Translations under genes and position numbers: made by a program
Part shown: one piece after another, positions 54,530 through 63,287 of the stretch
Position numbering within the stretch: the first letter of the stretch is position 1
Layout of the letters: the number at the start of each line of letters is the position of its first letter
Source of the DNA: DATCJA01 sp963814955
GTDB lineage: Bacteria; Acidobacteriota; Vicinamibacteria; Vicinamibacterales; UBA2999
Assembly: GCA_963814955.1 (NCBI GenBank)
Contig: CAWFEX010000013.1
Location: forward strand, 372,001 to 436,000
Direction: 5' to 3'
Length of the DNA stretch: 64,000 nucleotides
Notes under the pieces: generated by a model
Told to the model about the DNA's origin: nothing
Database searches by the model: none
The model's input: the letters and a program-made list of their open reading frames with translations, nothing else

Positions 54530-55423
54530 GTGAAACAGTTCTTTCCAACGACGATTTTGTGCGGTGTAGTGGTCTTCTGTGGTGCTCCGACGATCGCTCG
54601 CGCACAGGGCCAGCCGCCGCCCGATCGCCCTGCCGTGACGGTTCGTGGTCAAACATACACACCGCGGTCGATCCTGTCTCGAAACATGGGAACCGAGCAG
54701 GACCAGACCACGCAGTTCGCGCCTCACAAGATCGTCGGCAATATCTATTACGTCGGGACGCGAACGCTGAGCGCGTTTCTCATCACCACTCAGCAGGGGC
54801 ACATTCTCATCAACACCACCTACGAACGGAACGTTCCGGTCATCGAGAAATCTGTCGCCGACCTCGGGTTCAAGTTCTCTGACATCAAGATCGTGCTGGG
54901 CACGCATGCGCATGGCGACCATCAGGAGGGAGACGCGGCGGTCAAGCAGAAGACCGGTGCGCAGGTCATGGCGATGGCCGAGGATATACCCGCCCTCCAG
55001 GCGATGAAGCCTGGCGGCAAGGAGCATCCGATCGACAGAACGCTGCGTGACGGCGAGTCGGTCACCCTTGGCGGGACGACGCTCGTCGCGCATCTCACAG
55101 CCGGTCATACTCGCGGCTGTACGACATGGACGACCCGCGTGCAGGACGCGGGCAGGAACTACGAGGTCGTGATTCACTGCAGCTTGCGCGCACCAGGAAA
55201 CCTGACCCCTGCGGTTGTCGCCGAGTTCAACCGCACTTTCAAGGTTGTGCGCGCGCTGCCGTGCGACGTGCCGCTCGGCGATCATCCGGCGCAGTACAAC
55301 ATGCACGCCAAGCACGCGAAGCTGCAGAGCGGCGGCGCGAATCCGTTTGTCGATCCCGACAACTGCGATCTCGAGACCGATATACAGGAGGCAATGTTCC
55401 GCGCCGCTCTCGAAGAGAAGTAG
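54530..55423 (+). CDS. Subclass B3 metallo-beta-lactamase-like protein
   Basis: 297 residues from GTG 54530 (site TGGAGGCG). Signal peptide to about residue 26. Zinc ligands: HAHGDH (HxHxDH, third residue His), then GHTRGCTTW, which matches the B3 signature GHTxGxTxW, and a late histidine in LGDHPAQYNM. Classic B3 enzymes hydrolyse beta-lactams, but environmental relatives often have other activities, so resistance is not assumed. The TAG stop belongs to the GTAG head of the following REP. Next gene is another MBL protein 60 bp on. Confidence 0.85.
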   Translation: MKQFFPTTILCGVVVFCGAPTIARAQGQPPPDRPAVTVRGQTYTPRSILSRNMGTEQDQTTQFAPHKIVGNIYYVGTRTLSAFLITTQQGHILINTTYERNVPVIEKSVADLGFKFSDIKIVLGTHAHGDHQEGDAAVKQKTGAQVMAMAEDIPALQAMKPGGKEHPIDRTLRDGESVTLGGTTLVAHLTAGHTRGCTTWTTRVQDAGRNYEVVIHCSLRAPGNLTPAVVAEFNRTFKVVRALPCDVPLGDHPAQYNMHAKHAKLQSGGANPFVDPDNCDLETDIQEAMFRAALEEK

Positions 55424-55444
55424 AGCGCAGGCTTTAGCCTGCGC
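55420..55444. repeat. REP, stem GCGCAGGC/GCCTGCGC
   Basis: GTAG, then AGCGCAGGC and GCCTGCGC around TTTA. Same frame as the REPs at 3809, but both arms changed compatibly (ACG to AGG). GTAG provides the stop of the B3-type gene. Confidence 0.85.
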
Positions 55445-55482
55445 GTGACGAGTGTACAGATCCGGTTATCAGGAGGCCATTT

Positions 55483-56370
55483 ATGACTCGCATATTCATG
55501 ACGCTGCTGGCATGCGCGATTCTGACGACCCAGCTGTCGTCGCAGGGGCAGCCTGCGGCGCAGGCGCCGCAAATCGAGGTCAAGAAAGTGGAGGGCACCG
55601 AGAACGTCTACACCTTCCGTAATCAGAACAGTCAGTCGATGTTCATCGTGACGAGCGACGGCGTCATCGTCGCGGATCCGGTCGGTTACGGCCGTCCGCA
55701 GGGCGGGGCGCAGTACCTCGCCGAGATCAGGAAGGTCACGAACCAGCCGATCAGGTATCTCGTGTACAGCCATCACCACTTCGACCACATCGCCGGCGGT
55801 CGGGCCTTCAAGGACGCGGGCGCACGCGTGGTGGCGCACAGGACGGCCAAGGAGCGCCTTGCGGTGCTCAACGACCCGAACACGGTTTTGCCCGATGAGA
55901 CGGTCGATCAGCGCCGCACGATCACGCTGGGCGGAACCGCTCTGGAACTGACGTATGTCGGACAGAACCATTCCGACAGCACGCTTGTCATGCGGCTGCC
56001 CAAGGAGCGGATTGTTTTCGTCGTCGACCTGCTGCCGGTGGGCCAGCTGCCCGGCCGCGGCATGATCGACTTTTATCCGTTCCAGGCCGAAGCGTCGATC
56101 AAACAGATCCTCTCCATGGACTGGGAGCGGTTGATTCCCGGCCATCCGGGGGTCAACGGCCGTCTCGGCACCAAGAAGGACGCGCAGGATCAGCTCACGT
56201 TCCTGCAGGACGCGTCGGCGGCGGTCAAGGCAGAGGCGCAGCAGGGACGCTGCTGGGAACCGGTCGAAAGTGAGTTGAAGCTGCCGAAGTACGCGAGCTG
56301 GCCGGGTTACGAGGCAAACCTGCCGTTCACACTGCGACGCTACTGCGCATTGTGGGGGCGGGGGACTTAG
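55483..56370 (+). CDS. Secreted MBL-fold hydrolase
   Basis: ATG 55483 after AGGAGGC. 295 residues: signal peptide, FIVTSDGVIVADPVGYG, zinc motif SHHHFDHIAGG, a GQNHSDSTLVM strand-loop, VVDLLPVGQLPG and RLIPGHPG. This is a generic MBL pattern like glyoxalase II or quinoprotein-linked zinc hydrolases. Substrate unknown. Preceded on the same strand by the B3-like gene with an intervening REP, perhaps separating their transcripts. Confidence 0.82.
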   Translation: MTRIFMTLLACAILTTQLSSQGQPAAQAPQIEVKKVEGTENVYTFRNQNSQSMFIVTSDGVIVADPVGYGRPQGGAQYLAEIRKVTNQPIRYLVYSHHHFDHIAGGRAFKDAGARVVAHRTAKERLAVLNDPNTVLPDETVDQRRTITLGGTALELTYVGQNHSDSTLVMRLPKERIVFVVDLLPVGQLPGRGMIDFYPFQAEASIKQILSMDWERLIPGHPGVNGRLGTKKDAQDQLTFLQDASAAVKAEAQQGRCWEPVESELKLPKYASWPGYEANLPFTLRRYCALWGRGT

Positions 56371-56378
56371 AACCTATC

Positions 56379-56460
56379 AAGGCACAAGTCACAAGTCACA
56401 AGGCACAAAACAACTTCAAATTGTGGCTTGTGACTTCTGCCTTGTGCCTTGTGACTTGTT
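56379..56460. repeat. CACAAGT array with inverted half
   Basis: Direct units (AAGTCACA, AAGGCACA) then inverted units (TTGTGACTT) between convergent genes at 56370 and 56465. Confidence 0.75.
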
Positions 56461-56464
56461 TCGC

Positions 56465-56887
56465 TTATTGCCCCGGAAACCCCTGTCGCACCGCTTCCGG
56501 GCCGCCTTGAATGAACAGCGGCGTGTTGGGCGTGTCGCTCTTGGAGATTCGCGCCAACGCGCCGTGTGATTCGACGACCTTCCCTCCATACCCCTCGAAA
56601 ACTACTTTGTCACCTGGAAGGAGCGTCGTGCGTCCCCAGCCCTGGCGCTGGACGGTGTTCGGGCTGGCCATTTCCATGTTCCAGTTGGTTACTTTGCCGC
56701 TGGCGTCGGTGACGTCGATGTAGACGTGCATGTGCGGATTGGTCCACTCGACCTTGGTGATGACGCCGGTCAGCGACACCTTCTTCTTCGCGTCGTATTC
56801 GGTATCGAATCCGTGATGCGCGGCAACCGATGCCGCGAAACAGAGAAAGCCGAAAACGGCAGCGACCATTCCAGGCGTCGTGCGCAT
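56465..56887 (-). CDS. Secreted DUF6152 family protein
   Basis: ATG 56887 follows a strong TAGGAGGT. 140 residues: signal peptide to about 22 (ASVAAHH), HHGFDTEYDAKKKVSLTGVI, KVEWTNPHMHVYIDV, NWNMEMASPNTVQRQG, GDKVVFEGYGGKVVESHGAL. More divergent than the three other copies, with NPHMHV in the core. It lies downstream of a DGKPDLTGPW gene on the same strand, repeating the pairing seen at 25393-26621, here with a REP between them. Confidence 0.85.
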   Translation of the reverse strand: MRTTPGMVAAVFGFLCFAASVAAHHGFDTEYDAKKKVSLTGVITKVEWTNPHMHVYIDVTDASGKVTNWNMEMASPNTVQRQGWGRTTLLPGDKVVFEGYGGKVVESHGALARISKSDTPNTPLFIQGGPEAVRQGFPGQ

Positions 56888-56922
56888 TGCTGTACCTCCT
56901 ACCATTTCCCGAAACGCTTCGG

Positions 56923-56946
56923 GTCCGGCTCAAGCCGGACACTACG
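56923..56946. repeat. REP, GTAG + TGTCCGGCT stem
   Basis: On the minus strand, GTAG then GTCCGGCT/AGCCGGAC with a TTGA loop instead of TTTA. Between two minus-strand genes. Confidence 0.85.
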
Positions 56947-56959
56947 TGGCGTGCCAGGC

Positions 56960-57814
56960 TTACTTCTGCTGCTCCAGCTTGCCCTCGGTGTTCAGCTTAT
57001 AGCCGCCTGCGATACCCAGCTGATTGTTCTCCGTGCAGATGTACTCCATCAGCTCGATGCCCGGGGCGGCGAGATTCGCCGTGAACTTCAACTGCACCGG
57101 CTTGGAGAAGGCACCGGGGTCGTCCAGGGTGAATTCGTTGACAAGCGTCCCGTTGTTGATGCGCGTCCATCGTTCAACGGTGTGGAGCTGTTCGGTGTGC
57201 GGTGTCCCGCGCGCGTCGAACCAGAACTTGTCGTTGTAGCCCACCGTGTCGATGACGAGCGTGTCGCCGCTCCACGATCCGATCGAGTGACCCCACCACG
57301 TCGGGAACGGATCGGCAGGATGTTTTCGGCCGTCCATGTAGACCACGCGATGTGCACCCGCGTCGCCCGTCTCGTGCAGCACGTAGATGTGCGTCAGTCC
57401 CTTCGACGTGTACGACATCGAGAATTTCCACGGATAGGGGTTGACGCGCGGCACGCTCATCGGCAGGCAGTAGATATAGGGCTCCTCGTAGGTGGCCTTC
57501 TCGCGTTTGGCTCTGAGGTCCCGCGCCCACGGGAGCAACGGGAGCTCGCCGGGCTTGAGCCCGCCCTCGCGCTCGATGTCGGCGTCGGAGCCGCCCCCAA
57601 CCCACGGACCCGTCAGGTCGGGTTTTCCGTCGTGCATCCTCGGCACCGGCAGGTTGATGATCGCCGCGTCGGTCGTAACCGGTCCCGGCCGGCCCGATGG
57701 AATCTGGCGCACGCGTTCGGGTTCCTGCGGAGCCGCGCCCTGCCCCTGTAACTGGACGATCAACGCTGCGGTGATGACGACCACAGTGGCTGCAACGGCT
57801 AGAGTTCGTCTCAC
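56960..57814 (-). CDS. Secreted DGKPDLTGPW-family protein
   Basis: The GTG at 57814 was chosen because GAAGGAGGCG precedes it and RRTLAVAATVVVITAALIV follows; the upstream frame is repeat DNA. 284 residues: VPRMHDGKPDLTGPW, CLPMSVPRVNPYPWKFSMSY, VYMDGRKHPADPFPTWWGHS, GDTLVIDTVGYNDKFWFDAR, PHTEQLHTVERW and LMEYICTENNQLGIAGGY. The only complete, uninterrupted copy of the canonical form of this family in the window. Function unknown. Confidence 0.8.
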   Translation of the reverse strand: MRRTLAVAATVVVITAALIVQLQGQGAAPQEPERVRQIPSGRPGPVTTDAAIINLPVPRMHDGKPDLTGPWVGGGSDADIEREGGLKPGELPLLPWARDLRAKREKATYEEPYIYCLPMSVPRVNPYPWKFSMSYTSKGLTHIYVLHETGDAGAHRVVYMDGRKHPADPFPTWWGHSIGSWSGDTLVIDTVGYNDKFWFDARGTPHTEQLHTVERWTRINNGTLVNEFTLDDPGAFSKPVQLKFTANLAAPGIELMEYICTENNQLGIAGGYKLNTEGKLEQQK

Positions 57815-57828
57815 GTCACGCCTCCTTC

Positions 57829-57928
57829 TCAGGGCCCGGAGGCCTGAAGGCCTCCGGCTACCGGCGTCAATCTGAAGGCCTCCGGCTACCGGCGTCAATC
57901 TGAAGGCCTCCGACTACCGGCGTCAATC
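57829..57928. repeat. Three 28-bp tandem units carrying GGAGGCC palindromes
   Basis: Units at 57845, 57873 and 57901, each TGAAGGCCTCCGGCTACC + GGCGTCAATC, the third with one change. On the minus strand each is GTAGCCGGAGGCC..., the stem used by REPs near 1865. An extra arm at 57829 completes the first palindrome. Together with the next element it fills 57815-58040. Confidence 0.8.
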
Positions 57929-57954
57929 TGTGACCTGCACACCGCCGGGACCTT

Positions 57955-58030
57955 GGGCCGACCTGACCACCTGCGCCAAGGCTACGGAGGTCCGCCGTAG
58001 CTTCAGCGCAGGCGGAAGGTCGGCCCCTAC
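57955..58030. repeat. Nested BIME, GGGCCGACCT outer stem
   Basis: Outer arms GGGCCGACCT / AGGTCGGCCC, with the right side ending in CTAC (GTAG on the minus strand). Inside lie CCACCTGCGCCAAGGCTACGG and a matching CCGTAGCTTCAGCGCAGG part. The inverse orientation of this element is at 62564. The remaining gap to 58231 shows no gene. Confidence 0.75.
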
Positions 58031-58231
58031 AGGTCTACGGAATCGCATCAGGTCTACGGAATCGCCCTTGATGCCACCGCACCCGCGGAGTTACGCTCGG
58101 CGCCGGCCGCGTCGATGCGCGGCCGGCACTCCGGGCATCAGAACGGCAATGCCGCACAAAATACATCAAGTGCCGGGAAACGCAAGGAGCAACTCAGCCT
58201 GTTGAGACGGCCGCAGAACGAGGTGAACACC

Positions 58232-59299
58232 ATGAAATTCGGACATGTGCTCTTGGCGGCACTGGGGTTAATCGTCATTGCGGCGGTCGTTTCGCCGCCC
58301 GGTACCAACGGCGCGCTGGCGCAGTCGCTGCCAAACCCCTATCGAATCGTCGACGGCTGGGCCCAGCTGCCAAGTGGCCGCCAGATGGGCGCCGTCGGCA
58401 AGGTGGCGATCGACCCGGACGGCCGCCATATCTGGGCCGTAATTCGGTGCGACCCGCTCGCCGATCCCGCGCGGTTTGGCGATGAGTGCCGCGACTCGAA
58501 GACCGACTCGGTCTACAAGTTCAGTCCCGACGGCAAGGTGGTGACGAGTTTCGGGGGCGGCATGTTCATCTGGCCGCACGGCATCGACGTGGACCGCGAG
58601 GGCAACGTCTGGGTGACAGATGCAGTCGCCGCCAATCGGACGCCGAAGGGCGACAAGCGCGGACAGCAGGTCGTGAAGTTCAGTCCCGCCGGCAAGGTGC
58701 TGATGACGCTGGGTACCCCGGGTGTCGGCGGAGCCGGTGCGGATCACTTCACGTCGCCGAGCGACATCGTTGTGGCCCCGAGCGGCGAGCTGTTCGTGGC
58801 CGACGGCCACAACGAAGACGGCAACAACCGGGTCGTGAAGTTTTCGAAGGACGGCAAATTCATCAAGGCATGGGGACGGACAGGATACGCGCCAGGCGAG
58901 TTCCGCACGCTCCACGCCATTGCGATGGACTCGCGCGGCCGCATCTTCGTGGCCGATCGCGCGAACAACAGGATCCAGCTCTTCGACCAGGAAGGGAAGT
59001 TCCTCACGCAGTGGACGCAGTTCGGGCGGCCGAGCGGCATCTTCTTCGACTCGAGGGATCAGATTTACGTCGCCGACTCGGAATCCGACGATGTGCAGAA
59101 TCCGGGCTGGGAGATGGGCATCCGGATCGGTGATGCGAGGAGTGGGTGGATATCGGCGTTCATCCAGTATCCGTGGGGAGACCCGCGCGAGACGCCGGGA
59201 ACCGGCGCGGAGTTCGTCGCGGTCGACCGCGAGGGCAACCTGTACGGCGGCGAACCGCGTCCGAAGAAGCTGCAGAAATACGTCAGGGTGCGGCCGTAG
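58232..59299 (+). CDS. Secreted NHL-repeat (six-bladed beta-propeller) protein
   Basis: ATG 58232 follows GAGGTGA. 355 residues: signal peptide (LIVIAAVVSPPGTNGALA), then repeated NHL blades: IDPDGRHIWAVIRCD, IDVDREGNVWVTDAV, IVVAPSGELFVADGHNEDG, IAMDSRGRIFVADRANNRIQ, IFFDSRDQIYVADSESDD and VAVDREGNLYGGEP. Two cysteines near residues 75 and 90 may pair. Likely periplasmic binding or lyase-like protein; activity not assignable. Paralogous in type to the gene at 2518 but not close in sequence. Confidence 0.85.
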   Translation: MKFGHVLLAALGLIVIAAVVSPPGTNGALAQSLPNPYRIVDGWAQLPSGRQMGAVGKVAIDPDGRHIWAVIRCDPLADPARFGDECRDSKTDSVYKFSPDGKVVTSFGGGMFIWPHGIDVDREGNVWVTDAVAANRTPKGDKRGQQVVKFSPAGKVLMTLGTPGVGGAGADHFTSPSDIVVAPSGELFVADGHNEDGNNRVVKFSKDGKFIKAWGRTGYAPGEFRTLHAIAMDSRGRIFVADRANNRIQLFDQEGKFLTQWTQFGRPSGIFFDSRDQIYVADSESDDVQNPGWEMGIRIGDARSGWISAFIQYPWGDPRETPGTGAEFVAVDREGNLYGGEPRPKKLQKYVRVRP

Positions 59300-59354
59300 A
59301 ACGTAGAGTGCCGGGAGTGTCACTGTTCCATTTCCCGATCTACACTTCAGATAG

Positions 59355-60161
59355 ATGGATTTTTCGGGCCTAAGGCGCCGCCGCAGCGACGCGCCGAACT
59401 TTCTCAAGACCGACCTGGATATCGACCGACTGGCGGACGACATTTTTTCCCGCTACGAAGGCCAGCAGCAGATCGTCATCGACGGAACGCCGTCCACCGC
59501 CACGTTCTTCCGTCGTGAATACTGTCCGGAATTCCGTGTGATGAAGCTCGCGGGCTGGCTGGCGCTGACCGTCAATCAGTACGCAGGGCAAAGCGGCAGC
59601 GGCGTGTTGCCGATGCGCGTCACCGTGCCGGAGATCATGCTGGCCGCCTTGATGCACGACCTCGGCAAACAGCACGAGGACTGCGCGCCGTTCATCGAGC
59701 TGCTCAAGCAGACCGATCTCAGAGGCGCTTCGGGTCCGGATGCGGCCACGAACAAGGAATACGTGCTGGGCATCATCCGCGACGTGCACTGTCGCAAAGG
59801 GCCGTGCATGATCGATCGACTCGGCGACGCCGGCCGTCCCGAGCTCAGCAACCCGTTCATCGCCACGGTGTCGCGCCGGCACGGCGACGACTACAGCGTG
59901 AATTGCGGCACCAAGCAGGGATGCTGGTGGGCGCGGGAGATCAACGTCGTGACGATTGCAGACGACTTCGACGCGATGACCTCCGACGGCCCCGAACGTG
60001 CCTACAAGAGCGGGACGCTGTCGTTCCGCGACGCGGCAGCGCTGCTATGGAACGGAGTTGACCGCGGACGATACGAGCGTCACATCGCCCGGATTTTCAT
60101 CGAGGACGTTCTGGCCCTCGACGTGTCCGGTCCGGCGGAACCTCACCAGCCGACCGCTTGA
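59355..60161 (+). CDS. HD-GYP-like phosphohydrolase, degenerate GYP
   Basis: 268 residues, cytoplasmic. The HD motif is ALMHDLGKQHED near residue 100, and VVTIADDFDAMTSDGPERAYK matches the region after GYP in c-di-GMP phosphodiesterases. The expected HHExxDGSGYP is replaced by SRRHGDDYSVNCG, so the GYP part is not conserved and another substrate or lost activity is possible. Several cysteines (DVHCRKGPC, NCGTKQGC) are unusual for the family. Its 3' end overlaps the convergent GGT gene by 19 bp. Confidence 0.65.
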   Translation: MDFSGLRRRRSDAPNFLKTDLDIDRLADDIFSRYEGQQQIVIDGTPSTATFFRREYCPEFRVMKLAGWLALTVNQYAGQSGSGVLPMRVTVPEIMLAALMHDLGKQHEDCAPFIELLKQTDLRGASGPDAATNKEYVLGIIRDVHCRKGPCMIDRLGDAGRPELSNPFIATVSRRHGDDYSVNCGTKQGCWWAREINVVTIADDFDAMTSDGPERAYKSGTLSFRDAAALLWNGVDRGRYERHIARIFIEDVLALDVSGPAEPHQPTA

Positions 60162-61969
60162 CCGTCTTTCCTGTGGTCCGACCCCGCACGATAGACGCCA
60201 TTCACAGGTAGATCGTCGGTCACACTTCGGGCGTCGAACGCCGGCTCCGGCAAACCGGGATCGCGAGTGAACAGAATGCCCTGGTAACCGCCGACCGACC
60301 CGCCGTCCACCGGCTGTACGAAGTGCCCCTTCATCTTCAGCGCGGCACCAACCAGGTTGAAGAGGTGCGCCTCGAGCGAAAGAACATTCGCCGTTTGATT
60401 GTGCGTGAACCTGGCGGCGTCGGTCGTCATCTGGACGTTCATTCCGAGATCGATCAAGTTGACCATGTGCTGCGCGTGAGTCTCGGGCTGGACGCTGCCG
60501 CCCATATTGCCGAACGTCATCACCGGCCGGCCATCCTTCATCACGAAACCCGCAATGATGGTGTGGAAGGGACGCTTGCGGGGAGCGACGACGTTCGGGC
60601 TGCGCGGGTCGAGCGAGAATGCGGAGCCCCGGTTGTGCAGCACGAAGCCGTACTTGCCGACGGTGGCCCGGCTTCCGTACACGCTGTACACACTATGAAT
60701 GAGCGACACCATGTTGCCCCACCGATCGGCGGTCGTCAGGTAGATCGTGCCGCCTCCGGTCCCGCCGGACACAGACGGCGCTGACGCAGCTTCAGGATCG
60801 ATACGGCCGCACAGGCTTGCCGCATACGACTTCGAGAGCAGCGTAGAGACGGCGACGGGTGCGAACCGGGGATCGGCGTTGTGCCGGTAGAGATCCGCAT
60901 AGGCCAGCTTCTTCGCTTCCACGAGCAGGTGCCAGTACATGGGATTCGACGGCCCGAGTTGCGCGAGGCTCATACCGAGCTTCGGCACACACACCTCGAG
61001 AATGTTCAGCATCTCGAGGACCGCGAACCCTTGTCCCGGCGGCGGGAGCTGGAACACGTCGTAGCCGTGATAGTTCGTCGTCACCGGCTCGACCCATTCG
61101 GATTCGAACTCCGCCAGGTCGGCTGCGGCCATGACGCCGCCGTTGGCCTGCACCTTTTCGACAATCGCCGCTGCGATGTCGCCCTTGTAGAACGCGTCGC
61201 GGCCGTCTTGCTGAATCAGGCGCAGCGCTGTCGCGAGACGTGGATTCCGAATGATGCTGTAGAGGGGAGGTGCGGCGCCGTTCAGAAGGAAGGTCTCGCG
61301 CGAGTCGGCGTCGGCGTTCAGCGCCGCGACGACGTTATTGCCCGAGAGATCCGAATGCCGCCGTTCGGCCAGCGGCCAGCCTTGCTCCGCCACGCGCGCC
61401 GCCCGCTCGAACGTCTCCTTGAACGTCATCGTTCCGAAACGTTTGAGCATCGCGTCGTATCCGGAAATCGCGCCGGGAACGGTCGAAGCATTGACGCCGG
61501 TTCCCGGCATCGACGTGCGTCGAAGCCGCTCGATGAAGAACTCGTGCGTCCATCCGGCGGGCGCCCATCCCGCCGACGCGAGGCCGTACAACTTCTTGTC
61601 CCTCGCCGACCACACGAGCGCGAAAAGATCGCCGCCGATGCCCGTGTCGTTCTGCGACGTCACGTCGAGCACCGCGCCGGCGGCGACGGCCGCGTCGATG
61701 GCGTTGCCGCCTCGCTGCAGGATTTCGAGGCCCGCCTGCGCCGCCAGAGGATCGCTCGTTGCGACCACGCCATGGCGTGCGAGCACTTCCGAGCGCCCCT
61801 GCATCAGCCAGCCCTGGGCGCGCACACCCGGGACCGCATTGATGGTTTCGCCAGGATTCGGGACCTCAGGTGTAGGCGTGCCGAATGCGTTGGGCGATTG
61901 CGCAATTCCGGTCACAGCCCAGCAACCGGCGATTACTGCAGAAGCGAAGACGAGAAGTCGACTGCGCAT
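60143..61969 (-). CDS. Gamma-glutamyltranspeptidase-family hydrolase
   Basis: ATG 61969 starts a signal peptide (LLVFASAVIAGCWAVTGIA). 608 residues. Large-subunit features: HGVVATSDPLAAQAGLEILQ, GGNAIDAAVAAGAVLDVT, TGIGGDLFALVW. The autoprocessing region SGGTGGGTIYLTTADRWGNM has the nucleophile threonine in GGT, though the usual second Thr is Ile. Small-subunit landmarks NRGSAFSLDP, NMGGSVQPETHAQ and GGSVGGYQG follow. Such enzymes cleave gamma-glutamyl bonds or act as cephalosporin acylases or secreted amidases; the exact substrate is unknown. Confidence 0.88.
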   Translation of the reverse strand: MRSRLLVFASAVIAGCWAVTGIAQSPNAFGTPTPEVPNPGETINAVPGVRAQGWLMQGRSEVLARHGVVATSDPLAAQAGLEILQRGGNAIDAAVAAGAVLDVTSQNDTGIGGDLFALVWSARDKKLYGLASAGWAPAGWTHEFFIERLRRTSMPGTGVNASTVPGAISGYDAMLKRFGTMTFKETFERAARVAEQGWPLAERRHSDLSGNNVVAALNADADSRETFLLNGAAPPLYSIIRNPRLATALRLIQQDGRDAFYKGDIAAAIVEKVQANGGVMAAADLAEFESEWVEPVTTNYHGYDVFQLPPPGQGFAVLEMLNILEVCVPKLGMSLAQLGPSNPMYWHLLVEAKKLAYADLYRHNADPRFAPVAVSTLLSKSYAASLCGRIDPEAASAPSVSGGTGGGTIYLTTADRWGNMVSLIHSVYSVYGSRATVGKYGFVLHNRGSAFSLDPRSPNVVAPRKRPFHTIIAGFVMKDGRPVMTFGNMGGSVQPETHAQHMVNLIDLGMNVQMTTDAARFTHNQTANVLSLEAHLFNLVGAALKMKGHFVQPVDGGSVGGYQGILFTRDPGLPEPAFDARSVTDDLPVNGVYRAGSDHRKDGQAVGW

Positions 61970-62076
61970 GGGTAAATCTTTTCCTTTCGGTTCCCGACAT
62001 GGTCTCACAACTGGCTTTCCAGTCGACTGATGGGCTCCCGTCATGCCTGTCACAGGAATTGCAGACGTTTGGGCCC

Positions 62077-62562
62077 ATGCCGGTTGGGCTTGCCGCCGCC
62101 ACGATGTCGTTGTTTTCCCTCCTGTTTTTCGCATCGTGCGGCGGAATGACTCAGCTGGCGCCGGCGGCCCCCTCTCCGCTGCCCTCCGGGTCCATCTCCA
62201 ACGTGACTCAGCCGCCTGTTGGGCCGTCGCTCGACCGCGCGATACACGGCACCGTCGGCCCATTCGACGATGAATCGCCGTCGTGCTTTGCCGATCTGTT
62301 CCCGTGCGAACGGTTCAATTTTTCGCTGCCGCACGAAGGACCGATCGAGGTCACGCTGACCTGGGAAGGCGATTCGAGAGCGCTGTTCGTGCAGTTGTAC
62401 TGGGAAGGCCGATGGCTCGCTCACGAGGATGTGGCGCCACGTGGCGGCGCGTCGCGGATCGCGTTCCTTCGACCGAAGATGGAAGCCAACGACTACGAGT
62501 TGCGCATCGTCAGCCGCGAACCAACGCTCGCCATTCCATTTACATTAATCGTGAAGTATTAA
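62077..62562 (+). CDS. Small lipoprotein, unknown function
   Basis: The start is uncertain (62077 or 62104; neither has a good ribosome site). SLLFFASCGG is a lipobox with Cys as the lipid site. After a proline-rich linker the mature domain contains SCFADLFPCERFNFSLPHEG, IEVTLTWEGDSRALFVQLYW and NDYELRIVSREPTLAIPFTL, a beta-sandwich like bacterial pre-peptidase C-terminal or carbohydrate-binding domains. Outer-membrane anchored by prediction. It is divergent from the GGT gene. Confidence 0.6.
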   Translation: MPVGLAAATMSLFSLLFFASCGGMTQLAPAAPSPLPSGSISNVTQPPVGPSLDRAIHGTVGPFDDESPSCFADLFPCERFNFSLPHEGPIEVTLTWEGDSRALFVQLYWEGRWLAHEDVAPRGGASRIAFLRPKMEANDYELRIVSREPTLAIPFTLIVKY

Positions 62563-62563
62563 T

Positions 62564-62639
62564 GTAGGGGCCGACCTTCCGCCTTCGCTGAAGCTACGGC
62601 GGACCACCGTAGCCTTGGCGCAGGTGGTCAGGTCGGCCC
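62564..62639. repeat. Nested BIME, GTAG + GGGCCGACCT
   Basis: GTAGGGGCCGACC at the left and AGGTCGGCCC at the right, enclosing CCGCCTTCGCTGAAGCTACGG and CCGTAGCCTTGGCGCAGG. Same element as 57955 in the other orientation. Two bases after the upstream stop codon. Confidence 0.8.
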
Positions 62640-62677
62640 TGATCTTTCACCTGTACCTCTGACCCAGGGAGGTTGCG

Positions 62678-63286
62678 ATGGCTTGGCGTTTAAAAGGACA
62701 GCTCATCGAGACGTGCAGCTGCAACATGTTCTGCCCCTGCTGGTTCACGGTGAAGGAGCTGATGATCATGGACCAGGGCTGGTGCGCCGGCGCCATCGTC
62801 TTCCGATGCCGCGAGGGTAATAGCGACGGCGTCGCCCTGGCCGGTCGCACGGTCGTCTTCGCCGTTAATTTTCCAGGGCCGACTCTCTTGGACGGCAACG
62901 CCGACGCGCGTCTCTACATAGACGAAGCGGCCAATGCCGACCAGCGGCGGGAGCTCGAAGCTATCTGCAGCGGCCAGAAAGGCGGCCCGATGGCGGCGCT
63001 CGCGCCGCTCGTGGCGAAGTGGCTGCCGGCGCGGAGCGCGAAGATCGACGTCGCGGACGAAGGCGAGGTCATTGCCGTCACTGTCGGCGATCTCGGACGC
63101 GTCGAGTCGCGGCGCTTGAGAGACCCGCAAGGGCAGGGCTTCACGTTGCGCGGCGGTGGATTCGTGGGGGGCCTCGGGATGGAGGAGGTCGATCTGGCGC
63201 CGAGTGCCAGCCGGTGGACCGATCCCGACCTGCGTCAATTCGAAACGAAGTCCGGCGCTCGAGGCGAATTTTCCTGGAGCTCGTGA
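62678..63286 (+). CDS. DUF1326 domain protein
   Basis: 202 residues, ATG with GGGAGG upstream. The N-terminus carries the family signature LKGQLIETCSCNMFCPCWF with four cysteines, suggesting a metal site, then MDQGWCAGAIVFRCREGN, and a beta-rich remainder ending with a FETKSGARGEFSWSS strand. DUF1326 proteins are cytoplasmic, of unknown function, often encoded near DUF2182 metal-binding membrane proteins; none is seen before the window ends. Confidence 0.88.
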   Translation: MAWRLKGQLIETCSCNMFCPCWFTVKELMIMDQGWCAGAIVFRCREGNSDGVALAGRTVVFAVNFPGPTLLDGNADARLYIDEAANADQRRELEAICSGQKGGPMAALAPLVAKWLPARSAKIDVADEGEVIAVTVGDLGRVESRRLRDPQGQGFTLRGGGFVGGLGMEEVDLAPSASRWTDPDLRQFETKSGARGEFSWSS

Positions 63287-63287
63287 C

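Noticed and set aside
54530..55423. Antibiotic-resistance gene
   Set aside because: B3 signature is present, but environmental B3-like proteins often lack beta-lactamase activity, so resistance is not claimed.
57845..57928. CRISPR-like 28-bp tandem units
   Set aside because: The units are directly adjacent with no spacers and contain a REP palindrome.
58268..59443. Minus-strand 391-codon frame
   Set aside because: Antisense shadow of the NHL-propeller gene.
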